A stretch of 14,747 nucleotides of DNA from Tannerella sp. GTDB taxonomy: Bacteria; Bacteroidota; Bacteroidia; Bacteroidales; Tannerellaceae. Each line of letters starts with the position of its first letter. Within the stretch, counting starts at the first letter, position 1. The notes beneath the pieces were generated by a model, which was not told the DNA's origin, did not search any database, and saw only the letters and a program-made list of their open reading frames with translations. Position numbers and translations under genes: made by a program. Positions 7,001 through 14,747 of this stretch are shown piece after piece. Where the stretch lies: contig JAITMT010000281.1 in assembly GCA_031277235.1 (NCBI GenBank), positions 1-14,747 on the forward strand, read 5' to 3'.

Positions 7001-8638
7001 ATGAAAAGCAGTCTCCTTAAAATTTCAAAAATCGCAGCGCTTTTTGTTGCAGTCGGTTTCACGTGTTTCCAAACATTGACGGCGCAGCAGGGAAGGATCA
7101 ATCCCGATACGCTGAAGAAATACATTCTGACGCCTCCTCCAAAGGAAACCCCGCGAATCAATGGAGCAAAAGTGTTCGGAGTCCGTCCCGGATCCGTTTT
7201 CTTTTATACCATCCCGGCAACAGGGAAACGTCCGATGACATTTTCGGCTGTAAACCTTCCCAAGGGGCTCAAATTGGACGCCCAAACGGGAAGAATAACC
7301 GGCAGTGTGAAGAAAGCCGGTACATACAGGGTAAGCCTGAAAGCCACGAACGCTTTGGGCAACGATGAACGTGAGTTCAGAATAATCGCAGGGGATCAAA
7401 TCGGACTTACACCGGCAATGGGCTGGAACAGTTGGAATTGCTGGGGTGAAGCCATTGATCGGGAAAAGGTTTTGGCGGCTGCCAAGGCAATGGTAGAAAC
7501 CGATTTGATAAATCACGGATGGTCGTACATTAACATTGACGACGGGTGGCAGGCAATTCGTGGCGGAAAATACAACGGTATCCAGCCGAATAAGAAGTTC
7601 CCCGACATGAAAGGTTTGTTCGATCAGGTTCACGGAATGGGTTTGCGAATCGGTATATATTCCGGTCCATGGGTAGGAACATACGCGGGTTTTGTCGGTT
7701 CGTACTCCGATAATCCCGACGGGACATCCGACTGGATCAACGAGCCCGGAACAGTTGATGAACACTATCGCTACATAAAGCCGAATGCTAACGGCAGACG
7801 CGGGCATGGCGTAAACTACCACCATGGGAAATACTCTTTTGTGAAAAATGATGTACGGCAATGGATGGACTGGGGAATTGATTATTTGAAATACGATTGG
7901 AATCCCAACGATTACTATCACGTAAAAGAGATGCACGACGCCCTGCGCGAACAGAAGCGCGACGTCCTTTTCAGCATGTCCAACAGCGGACCCTACGGAG
8001 ATGCGATGATGTTCGAGAAATATGCCAATGTATGGCGTACCACGGGAGATATTCGCGACAACTGGGATCGTATCAAAAGTTTGGGATTTTCGCAAACCAA
8101 ATGGGCGCCTTTTGTCGGTCCGGGACATTTTGCCGACCCCGATATGTTGGTTGTCGGGTATGTTGGCTGGGGACCAAACCTTCATTATACCGCTTTGACT
8201 CCCGACCAGCAATATACGCATATAAGCCTTTGGAGTATGCTTTGTTCTCCATTATTGCTTGGTTGTGATTTATCGCGGCTGGATGAGTTCACATTAAGTC
8301 TGCTTACAAACGATGAGGTAATTGAAGTAAACCAGGATCCATTGGGAAAAATGGCAATGCCCATTATTGACCGGGATGGCTATATTGTTTACCAGAAACC
8401 CCTTGAAGACGGCTCCGTGGCAATGGGAATTTTCAATCTGAATGATCACAAAATTGAAGTCACCGTTACATGGTCAAATCTTGGAATTCGCGGCACGCAA
8501 AAAGTTCGAGACCTTTGGAGGCAGCAAGATATTGCGGAATCCGACAGGGAATTTAAGACAGCAGTTAATCCGCACGGAGTTGTGCTTGTAAGGATTTATC
8601 CCGGAAATAGCCGTATCCAGGCAACTTCCGGTCGTTAA
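7001..8638 (+). CDS. Exported GH27 alpha-galactosidase with N-terminal Ig-like domain
   Basis: Predicted to release terminal alpha-D-galactose by a retaining mechanism. The 545-residue protein has a signal peptide (1-28, ending LTA), then an Ig-like putative-Ig (He_PIG type) domain at about 50-132 (LPKGLKLDAQTGRITGSV, then AGTYRVSLKATN), then a GH27 TIM barrel from about 135 (GLTPAMGWNSWNCWG, INIDDGWQ) and a C-terminal beta domain from about 450. The expected nucleophile is D299 in YLKYDW. The expected acid/base is D350 in WRTTGD, and R346 matches the conserved arginine four residues before it. A stretch rich in Gly and His (about 240-280) between the barrel strands looks like an insertion. 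Some GH27 enzymes are alpha-N-acetylgalactosaminidases or beta-L-arabinopyranosidases, so exact specificity is not certain. It follows the six-hairpin gene after 27 bases. Confidence 0.9.
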   Translation: MKSSLLKISKIAALFVAVGFTCFQTLTAQQGRINPDTLKKYILTPPPKETPRINGAKVFGVRPGSVFFYTIPATGKRPMTFSAVNLPKGLKLDAQTGRITGSVKKAGTYRVSLKATNALGNDEREFRIIAGDQIGLTPAMGWNSWNCWGEAIDREKVLAAAKAMVETDLINHGWSYINIDDGWQAIRGGKYNGIQPNKKFPDMKGLFDQVHGMGLRIGIYSGPWVGTYAGFVGSYSDNPDGTSDWINEPGTVDEHYRYIKPNANGRRGHGVNYHHGKYSFVKNDVRQWMDWGIDYLKYDWNPNDYYHVKEMHDALREQKRDVLFSMSNSGPYGDAMMFEKYANVWRTTGDIRDNWDRIKSLGFSQTKWAPFVGPGHFADPDMLVVGYVGWGPNLHYTALTPDQQYTHISLWSMLCSPLLLGCDLSRLDEFTLSLLTNDEVIEVNQDPLGKMAMPIIDRDGYIVYQKPLEDGSVAMGIFNLNDHKIEVTVTWSNLGIRGTQKVRDLWRQQDIAESDREFKTAVNPHGVVLVRIYPGNSRIQATSGR

Positions 8639-8648
8639 TTAATTTTTA
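8639..8648 (+). promoter_or_regulatory. T-rich start leader TTAATTTTTA (gene 5)
   Basis: Identical to the ten bases before the gene at 7001, here ending seven positions before the ATG at 8656 and beginning directly after the previous stop codon. Its role is inferred as a start-region leader. Confidence 0.35.
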
Positions 8649-8655
8649 ATTATAT

Positions 8656-11070
8656 ATGAACATGTTAAAGAAATCATCATCATTTTTTCTGCTGTTATTG
8701 TCGGTAAACGCATTTATTTTCATGCAAAGCGGCGTAACGGCAGAGTCGCATAACGCGACGCGCGTAAATACACGCAGCGACCGGCATCCCATCCAAACCG
8801 GTTTTTACGATGCCGTCGGTGCCGACGAAATCCGCGAAGTTTCCGAGTCTCCAAAACCGCCCAACGAAGGCTGGACGAAATGGACACCCACCTATAAACT
8901 TCAAAACTGGACAATCAGAGCCGACAGCGATCGTTTTTGGGATCACGGCAACGGAAGTTTTACCTGTATGCTTGAAAAAGGGGATGCGAGACCGCCCGGC
9001 ACACCCGGTGGAACGCGTGTTGAATTACGCTGGCCCGACTGGCTCGATCAAGACGCCGAACACATGATTGAAGCCGACGTCATGTACGAATCAGGCACCA
9101 ACGGCACTTGCATCATGCAAATCAAAACCAATACCGGAACCGGCGGCGGAGGTCACGAGTCGGTTTATCTCAACGTCAAAAACAACGGCAACCTCTACCA
9201 TGGCGTTCATCGGCAGGTAATCATCGAGAACGGCTTCGACAAATGGCATAACATCAAAGCCGCCTATGATCCCGTTACCGGTATTGCGCGCGTGTGGATC
9301 AATAACGAACTACGATTCCAGCATACCTATCCCTGTGGAGAAGGATCCGTCTGGTATTTCAAAAACGGCGCTTACTGGGCGTCCGCCACCTCCAAGGTGC
9401 ATTTCAAAAACCTTTCCTTTTGGGTTAATCCCGACAAACATTCTCCCGATATGATTGAGGAAAGCAAAAAGCAAAGGGCAATAAGGGCAAAAGAAGCGCT
9501 TGAACGCAAAGCCGAACAACAAAAGGCAAGAAAAGATTCGGGCGGACACAGCATCAATTCGACCATCACGCCCGCAAGCCAATGGATTTACCCCGATGCA
9601 GCGGGTAAATTGGTATATAAAAAAGATGATCGCGGCAACCGCATCATGGATTTCTCCTATGCTGGATACATGGGTGGCGGCGTTGCTTTGCCCGACGTTC
9701 CCGTGAAAGTTACGGTACGGCCGCCTGCCGACCCGAAAACCGATTGTACGGCGCTCATTCAAGACGCCATTAATCAAGTCTCCGCGATGCCGCAGGACAG
9801 TAAGGGTTTTCGCGGGGCGGTACTGTTGATGCCCGGAAGATATCTGTGTTCGCAAACGATTACGGTATCGGCCGACGGCGTGGTACTTCGCGGAAGTGGA
9901 AAAACGGAAGACGGCAGCGTCATTGTCATGACCGGCGAAAAACATACGGCGGTTGTACTTTCCGACGGCATCCGGCAACAGCGGGGAAACCGTATCGGAA
10001 ATACCGGAAAGGAAGAACATTCGGTTAAAATCACTGAAAAATACATTCCCTCAGGTAGTACCGGTTTTACGGTCGCTGATGCTTCGGGCTTCAAGGCAGG
10101 AGACAGGGTATGGATTCGGAAACCCGTTACCGAAAAATGGATCAAATTCATGCAGATGGACGATATGGTGCGCGACGGTAAACCGCAAACATGGATTAAG
10201 GCGGGTTCCCTGCTGATTGCCGAACGGCATATCGCATCCATCGAAGGGAAAACCGTCACGCTGGACGTCCCGCTGGTTGATTCATACAGCGCCGATTTTG
10301 CTAACGACGAAATAACGATGGTGTTGGCGAACGGTGTAACCTGGTTGCGCCAAGTCGGTCTGGAGAGCCTGCGAATCGAATCGCCGTCGCAAGCCGTCAA
10401 CCATACAACTGCCTTGTATTATGCCGTGCGTGTAACCGGCGAAGATTGCTGGCTGCGCGACCTTGACCTGATTGAAACGATGGAAAGCGTCGGTTTTGGC
10501 GGACATCGGATTACGGCGCAGCGGGTGTCCGTCATTCGCAAAGCGCGGCATGAAGGCTCTTCCAAGCCTGCCGAATTTGCGCCGAATGCGGGACAGGTAT
10601 TGCTTGACCGCTGTTCGGTTGAGGGCGACAACATCTGGTTCGTGGCAGTGGGCGGTGGACAAACGGGTCCTATCGTGTTTCTGAATTGCAATTTCAAAGG
10701 GAATGGACGTATCGAAGGTCATCAACGCTGGAGTACCGGTGTGTTGCTCGATAATTGCAGCGCTCCCGACGGCGGGATGGATTTCAAAAATCGCGGCAGC
10801 ATGGGTTCGGGTCATGGCTGGGGCACCGCTTGGTGTGTTGCTTGGAATTGTGAAGCCCACGATTTTGTCAATCAGTTGCCGCCGGGAACTTATAATTGGG
10901 TCATCGGCAGCAAGGGAAAACGGACGCAATTGCCCCGCCCCTGGTCGGGTCCGAACCTGCCCGAAGGCATCTTCGATTCGCACGACGTGAACGTTGTCCC
11001 GCAAAGTTTATACCTTGCACAACTGAAAGAACGTTTGGGATTGCAAGCGCTGAAAAATATCGGATATTAA
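8656..11070 (+). CDS. Secreted fusion: jelly-roll lyase-like domain plus beta-helix domain
   Basis: This is an 804-residue exported protein with a signal peptide (1-29, ending GVTA). Residues about 70-260 resemble a polysaccharide-lyase jelly roll of the PL7 or heparin-lyase-like (PF14099) kind: RVELR at 121-125, MQIK at 154-157, a WINNELRFQHTY strand and YFKNGAY at 234-240. In PL7 the matching motifs are RxELR, QIH and YFKAGxY, so the catalytic His would be Lys157 here. Residues about 264-295 form a highly charged helical linker (Glu/Lys/Arg/Ala-rich). Residues about 305-804 form a parallel beta-helix paralogous to the protein at 625-2733, sharing MDFSxAGYMGGGVAxP, SKPAxF, HQRW (689-692) and GSGHGW (717-722), but with no F5/8 module. 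Whether one or both domains are catalytic is unknown; the jelly roll might only bind sugar. A second ATG at 8662 is also possible. Confidence 0.75.
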   Translation: MNMLKKSSSFFLLLLSVNAFIFMQSGVTAESHNATRVNTRSDRHPIQTGFYDAVGADEIREVSESPKPPNEGWTKWTPTYKLQNWTIRADSDRFWDHGNGSFTCMLEKGDARPPGTPGGTRVELRWPDWLDQDAEHMIEADVMYESGTNGTCIMQIKTNTGTGGGGHESVYLNVKNNGNLYHGVHRQVIIENGFDKWHNIKAAYDPVTGIARVWINNELRFQHTYPCGEGSVWYFKNGAYWASATSKVHFKNLSFWVNPDKHSPDMIEESKKQRAIRAKEALERKAEQQKARKDSGGHSINSTITPASQWIYPDAAGKLVYKKDDRGNRIMDFSYAGYMGGGVALPDVPVKVTVRPPADPKTDCTALIQDAINQVSAMPQDSKGFRGAVLLMPGRYLCSQTITVSADGVVLRGSGKTEDGSVIVMTGEKHTAVVLSDGIRQQRGNRIGNTGKEEHSVKITEKYIPSGSTGFTVADASGFKAGDRVWIRKPVTEKWIKFMQMDDMVRDGKPQTWIKAGSLLIAERHIASIEGKTVTLDVPLVDSYSADFANDEITMVLANGVTWLRQVGLESLRIESPSQAVNHTTALYYAVRVTGEDCWLRDLDLIETMESVGFGGHRITAQRVSVIRKARHEGSSKPAEFAPNAGQVLLDRCSVEGDNIWFVAVGGGQTGPIVFLNCNFKGNGRIEGHQRWSTGVLLDNCSAPDGGMDFKNRGSMGSGHGWGTAWCVAWNCEAHDFVNQLPPGTYNWVIGSKGKRTQLPRPWSGPNLPEGIFDSHDVNVVPQSLYLAQLKERLGLQALKNIGY

Positions 11071-11089
11071 CTGTAAAAACATCATTCTC

Positions 11090-12241
11090 ATGAAAAGATA
11101 CCTCATTCTGTCACTCATATTCATGTTTTCCTGCCAACAGACATGGAAAGACAAAACCGCCGCCGTGCTCAAACCCTACATACTCGCGCAGGCAGACGGC
11201 TGGCTGGACGCAAGTCCCGAAACCGTTACCGCGCAGTTCTGCGACCGTAGCGCCGGTGGACGGCACGATTTCTATTCCGAGGGCGATTACTGGTGGCCCG
11301 ACCCCGCCAATCCCGACGGTCCCTACATTCAGCGCGACGGCGAAACCAATCCCGATAACTTTGTGGCGCATCGCCACGCGATGGTACGTTTCAGCCGCAT
11401 TGCCGGAGCGATGGCTTCGGCATATCTGCTCACCGGAGACGAAAAGTATGCTCAACAAATCATGCGTCATGCTTTGGCATGGTTTGTGGATTCCGCGACA
11501 AGGATGAATCCCAGCCTGCTGTATGCACAAGCCATCAAGGGACGGGTAACGGGTCGCGGCGTAGGCATCATAGACACTGTTCATCTGATGGAAGTGGCGC
11601 AGGCTTTGCTCAAGATTCGCAATGCCGCCGGAGTGGACGCTGCCGATTGGGAAGCCATCCGTCAGTGGTTTGCCGAATACTTGAACTGGCTGATGACGCA
11701 TCCCTACAGCGAACAGGAGAAAAACGCCGCCAACAATCACGCAACCTGCTGGGCAATGCAAGTGGCTTCGTTTGCCAAACTGACTGGCGACCAACAAATT
11801 CTCGAAATGTGCCGCAACCTTTATCGGGAAGTATTGCTGCCCAACCAGATGGGGGACGACGGCAGTTTTCCGCGCGAAATCACCCGCACCAAGCCTTACG
11901 GTTATTCGCTTTTCAACCTTGACGCCATGGTTACGCTCTGTCAAATCCTGTCGGACAGGGACAATGACCTGTGGAATTTCACCGTCGCCGACGGAAAAAA
12001 TATCCTCAAAGGCATCGAATTTCTGTATCCCTACACAGCCGACAAGGAAAAATGGACTTACGGCAAAGACGTGCTCTACTGGGACGAATGGCCCGTGGCG
12101 CATCCCTATCTCGTTTTTGGAGCAGCCGCCTTCAACCGGCAAGACTGGTTCGACCTCTGGGCGCGGCTTGACCACGACCCGCAGGTGGATGAAGTGCTGC
12201 GCAACGTGCCGGTACGCAATCCTTTAATTTGGATGGAATAA
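11090..12241 (+). CDS. Alginate-lyase-superfamily lyase, PL38/PL5-like, probable lipoprotein
   Basis: Predicted to cleave a uronic-acid polysaccharide by beta-elimination. The 383-residue protein begins with a short signal sequence and Cys15 (MFSCQQ), a relaxed Bacteroidota lipobox, so it may be membrane-anchored. The mature part is an all-helical toroid of the alginate_lyase type (PF05426). Visible motifs are YWWPDPANPDGPYIQRDG (67-84), NNHATCW (215-221), and DGSFPREITRTKPYGYSLFNL (257-277). By analogy with PL5 A1-III (Asn191, His192, Arg239, Tyr246), candidate catalytic residues are N216, H217, R262 or R266, and Y270 or Y272. The YWWPDP motif recalls PL38, a family with alginate and glucuronan lyases; that assignment is from memory. 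It is 19 bases after the fusion gene and 11 before the GH95 gene, implying co-transcription. Confidence 0.8.
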   Translation: MKRYLILSLIFMFSCQQTWKDKTAAVLKPYILAQADGWLDASPETVTAQFCDRSAGGRHDFYSEGDYWWPDPANPDGPYIQRDGETNPDNFVAHRHAMVRFSRIAGAMASAYLLTGDEKYAQQIMRHALAWFVDSATRMNPSLLYAQAIKGRVTGRGVGIIDTVHLMEVAQALLKIRNAAGVDAADWEAIRQWFAEYLNWLMTHPYSEQEKNAANNHATCWAMQVASFAKLTGDQQILEMCRNLYREVLLPNQMGDDGSFPREITRTKPYGYSLFNLDAMVTLCQILSDRDNDLWNFTVADGKNILKGIEFLYPYTADKEKWTYGKDVLYWDEWPVAHPYLVFGAAAFNRQDWFDLWARLDHDPQVDEVLRNVPVRNPLIWME

Positions 12242-12252
12242 ATGTAAAAAAC

Positions 12253-14747
12253 ATGAAAAATATCATACGAATTTATTTATTGGCAATTGTCTGTATGTTA
12301 TCCGGCTGCGGCGACAGACAGCCAACAAAACCCTTGAAACTCTGGTACGACCGTCCCGCGAAGGTTTGGGAAGAAGCCCTGCCGCTGGGTAACGGGCATA
12401 TAGGGGCAATGGTTTATGGAAATCCGCTCAACGAGTATTATCAACTCAACGAAAATACGCTCTGGTCGGGTGCGCCGCGCGAAGGCAACAATCCCAAGGC
12501 AAAGGCTGCCCTTCCCGATATCCGCCAGGCAATTGATGAAGGCGACTACATCAAAGCCGCTCAACTTTGGCGTGAAAACGCCCAGGGATTTTACTCTGCC
12601 CGCTATCTGCCCATGGCAAATCTTTTCCTCGACATGGCAATTGCGGATACGGCTTACACCGCGTTTCATCGCGACCTGAACATCAGCGAGGCGGTTTCTA
12701 CCGTGAAATTCAATTCGGGTGGCGTCAATTACCTGCGTTCGGTTTTCGTTTCATATCCCGACCGGGTCATGGTGATCCGTGTCGAAGCCGACAGAAAAGG
12801 CTCGCTGAATTTCGACACACGCCTCGAAAGCGAACTTCGTTTCACGGCGACGGCAACGGCTGACGACTGTCTGATATTGAAGGGAAAGGCGCCCGAATAC
12901 GTAGCCCACCGTCCCGACGAGCAGCCGCAAATCAAGTATGCCGACGACGAAAAGGGCGAAGGAATGAACTTTGAAGTACACGTAAAAATACTTCCCGAAG
13001 GCGGTACGGTAACCCGCAACGGCGACCGTCTCGGCGTGAAGAATGCCGACTGTGCAGTCATTATCCTGTCGGCGGCGACAAGTTTCAACGGTTATGACAA
13101 ATCGCCCGGACTGGAAGGAAAAGACCCTGCCGTCGAAGCGTCGGAACACATGCAAAAGGCGCTCGGCACGGGAAATACGCCGGAAGAACTGTATGCAAAC
13201 CTGCTGAAGCGGCATACGGACGATTACCGCGCACTGTTCGACCGCGTGGAACTGGATTTGGGAACGGAAAAAGCCACTTCCGATACAGTTCCTACAGACC
13301 GCCGCCTGAACCGCCTTGCCGAAACGGACGACCCCGGGCTGGTGGAACTCTACTATCAGTACGGGCGTTACCTGACCATCGCAAGTTCGCGTCCCGGCAC
13401 GCAGCCTTCCAACCTGCAGGGTATTTGGAACCGTCATGTTCAGCCGCCCTGGGGGTGCAACTATACGGTAAACATCAATACCGAAATGAATTACTGGCTT
13501 GCCGAGCCGACTGCTTTGCAGGAATGTCACGAGCCGCTGCTTGATTTCCTGCAGTCGCTGGCTGCCAACGGCGCCAAAACGGCGCAGACGAACTACGGTC
13601 TCGAAGGCTGGACGGCGCATCACAACACGGATGTATGGGCAATGAGTTATCCGGTCGGCAGAATGGATAATTTCGATCCGCGTGCGGTGCCGCGTTTTTC
13701 GTGCTGGCCCATGGCGGGGGGATGGCTGGCACAGCATCTTTGGGAGCATTACGCTTTTGGCGGCGACGAACGGTTTTTGCGCGAAAAAGCCTATCCGCTG
13801 ATGAAGGGTGCGGCACAGTTCATGCTGGGCTGGCTGGTAAGGGATGCAGACGGATATTGGGTAACAAATCCCTCGTCGTCGCCCGAAAACACATTTCGAT
13901 ACATTGACAGACAGGGAAAACCGCAGACCGGAGAAATCGCCAAAGCCTCCGCGATGGACATGGCAATCATCCGGGACCTGTTCGCCAACTGCATCGAAGC
14001 GTCGAAAATACTGGACACGGACGCCGGTTTCCGTGCGCAACTCGAAGCCGTCCGCGCGGAACTTTACCCGCCGCATACCGGTTCCAAAGGGCAGTTGCAG
14101 GAATGGTACCTCGACTTTGAGGACACGGACCCGCAGCACCGGCACGTGTCGCACCTTTTCGGACTGTATCCCGGCAGGGAGATTCTTCCCCGCGCAACGC
14201 CCGAACTCGCGCAGGCTGCCAAACAAACGCTCCTGATGCGCGGCGACGGCGGAACCGGATGGGCGATGGCATGGAAAATCAATTTCTGGGCGCGCCTGGA
14301 AGACGGCAACCACGCTTACCTGATGCTTAAAAACGGACTCAAGCACGTGGACGCCACCGACGTAAACATGCGCGGCGGCGGTACCTATTCAAACCTGTTC
14401 GACGCCCATCCGCCCTTCCAGATTGACGGCAATTTCGGCGGCACGGCGGGCATCACGGAGATGCTGCTGCAAAGTCACGGCGGCGAATTGTTCCTGCTGC
14501 CCGCCCTGCCCGGCGTCTGGCAGGACGGAAGCGTGAAGGGTCTCCGCGCCCGCGGCGGATTCGAGGTGGACATGGAATGGAAAAACGGCAAGTTAACGTC
14601 GGCGGTCATCCGTTCCACGCTGGGCGGAAACTGCCGGATACGGACTCATGCGCCCGTAACGGTGAACGGCGCACAGGCAAAACCTGCCGGAGGCGCAAAT
14701 CCCAACCCGTTCTTCGCCTTGCCCCAGCCGCCGGTTCCCGTTTCGGG
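12253..14747 (+). CDS. GH95 alpha-L-fucosidase or alpha-L-galactosidase lipoprotein (3' end outside window)
   Basis: An inverting exo-glycosidase predicted to remove terminal alpha-L-fucose or alpha-L-galactose. The frame is open from the ATG at 12253 for 831 codons and runs off the window edge, so the C-terminus is missing. A clear lipobox (LSGC, Cys19) predicts a lipoprotein. Residues about 28-290 form the N-terminal beta domain (LWYDRPAKVWEEALPLGNGHIG) and about 310-730 the (alpha/alpha)6 barrel. Relative to Bifidobacterium AfcA, the expected residues are present: E545 (SPEN) for Glu566, N407 and N409 (VNINT) for Asn421 and Asn423, and D725 (PFQIDGNFG) for Asp766. T405 falls where AfcA has His419; Thr there is associated with alpha-L-galactosidases. 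It is 11 bases after the lyase gene. G+C is higher than in the left-hand genes, rising to about two thirds in sampled lines near the end. Confidence 0.9.
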   Translation, partial: MKNIIRIYLLAIVCMLSGCGDRQPTKPLKLWYDRPAKVWEEALPLGNGHIGAMVYGNPLNEYYQLNENTLWSGAPREGNNPKAKAALPDIRQAIDEGDYIKAAQLWRENAQGFYSARYLPMANLFLDMAIADTAYTAFHRDLNISEAVSTVKFNSGGVNYLRSVFVSYPDRVMVIRVEADRKGSLNFDTRLESELRFTATATADDCLILKGKAPEYVAHRPDEQPQIKYADDEKGEGMNFEVHVKILPEGGTVTRNGDRLGVKNADCAVIILSAATSFNGYDKSPGLEGKDPAVEASEHMQKALGTGNTPEELYANLLKRHTDDYRALFDRVELDLGTEKATSDTVPTDRRLNRLAETDDPGLVELYYQYGRYLTIASSRPGTQPSNLQGIWNRHVQPPWGCNYTVNINTEMNYWLAEPTALQECHEPLLDFLQSLAANGAKTAQTNYGLEGWTAHHNTDVWAMSYPVGRMDNFDPRAVPRFSCWPMAGGWLAQHLWEHYAFGGDERFLREKAYPLMKGAAQFMLGWLVRDADGYWVTNPSSSPENTFRYIDRQGKPQTGEIAKASAMDMAIIRDLFANCIEASKILDTDAGFRAQLEAVRAELYPPHTGSKGQLQEWYLDFEDTDPQHRHVSHLFGLYPGREILPRATPELAQAAKQTLLMRGDGGTGWAMAWKINFWARLEDGNHAYLMLKNGLKHVDATDVNMRGGGTYSNLFDAHPPFQIDGNFGGTAGITEMLLQSHGGELFLLPALPGVWQDGSVKGLRARGGFEVDMEWKNGKLTSAVIRSTLGGNCRIRTHAPVTVNGAQAKPAGGANPNPFFALPQPPVPVS

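Noticed and set aside
7025..8221. Antisense open frame of 398 codons within the GH27 gene
   Set aside because: The GH27 reading with nucleophile and acid/base motifs explains this region; the antisense product has no coherent fold signals.
11111..12175. Antisense open frame of 354 codons within the lyase gene
   Set aside because: It is a shadow of the well-supported alginate-lyase-superfamily gene on the plus strand.
12751..14346. Antisense open frame of 531 codons within the GH95 gene
   Set aside because: The plus-strand frame has complete GH95 motifs. High G+C and codon bias remove stops on the opposite strand, and the translated antisense product shows no domain.

Overview
The window looks like part of a carbohydrate-degrading operon from the phylum Bacteroidota, most likely order Bacteroidales. 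The grounds are seven consecutive exported enzymes on one strand, no Shine-Dalgarno sequences but A-rich or T-rich leaders before the starts, Bacteroidota-style lipoprotein signals, and enzyme families typical of polysaccharide utilization loci (PULs). I cannot assign a genus. No SusC/SusD pair, sulfatase, regulator, transposase, tRNA or CRISPR array is visible. The gene content is therefore PUL-like, but the defining transport pair is not in view.

Layout: 1-270 holds a nested inverted-repeat element made of short palindromes. About 270-624 is non-coding, AT-rich at first and then with a GC-richer patch near 480-600. The operon runs from 625 to beyond the right edge, with gaps of only 11-27 bases: (1) right-handed beta-helix protein with a C-terminal F5/8 type C (discoidin-like) domain, 625-2733; (2) GH36 alpha-galactosidase, 2750-4924; (3) six-hairpin (alpha/alpha)6 glycosidase-like protein of unassigned family, 4952-6973; (4) GH27 alpha-galactosidase with an N-terminal Ig-like domain, 7001-8638; (5) jelly-roll lyase-like domain fused to a beta-helix paralogous to gene 1, 8656-11070; (6) alginate-lyase-superfamily (PL38/PL5-like) lipoprotein, 11090-12241; (7) GH95 alpha-L-fucosidase/alpha-L-galactosidase lipoprotein, 12253 to the cut at 14747.

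Inferred joint function: lyase-type enzymes (gene 6, possibly 5 and 1) would cleave a uronic-acid-containing backbone. Two unrelated alpha-D-galactosidases (2 and 4) and the GH95 enzyme (7) would strip alpha-D-galactose and alpha-L-fucose or alpha-L-galactose decorations. The target is probably a decorated acidic heteropolysaccharide of plant or algal type; its identity cannot be read from the sequence.

The most notable unexplained parts are the two paralogous beta-helix proteins with different accessory modules, the jelly-roll domain with lyase-like motifs but an apparent His-to-Lys change, the unassigned six-hairpin enzyme, and a GH95 residue that points to L-galactose rather than L-fucose. 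All functional calls come from reading motifs by eye and from memory of the families; no database search was run.
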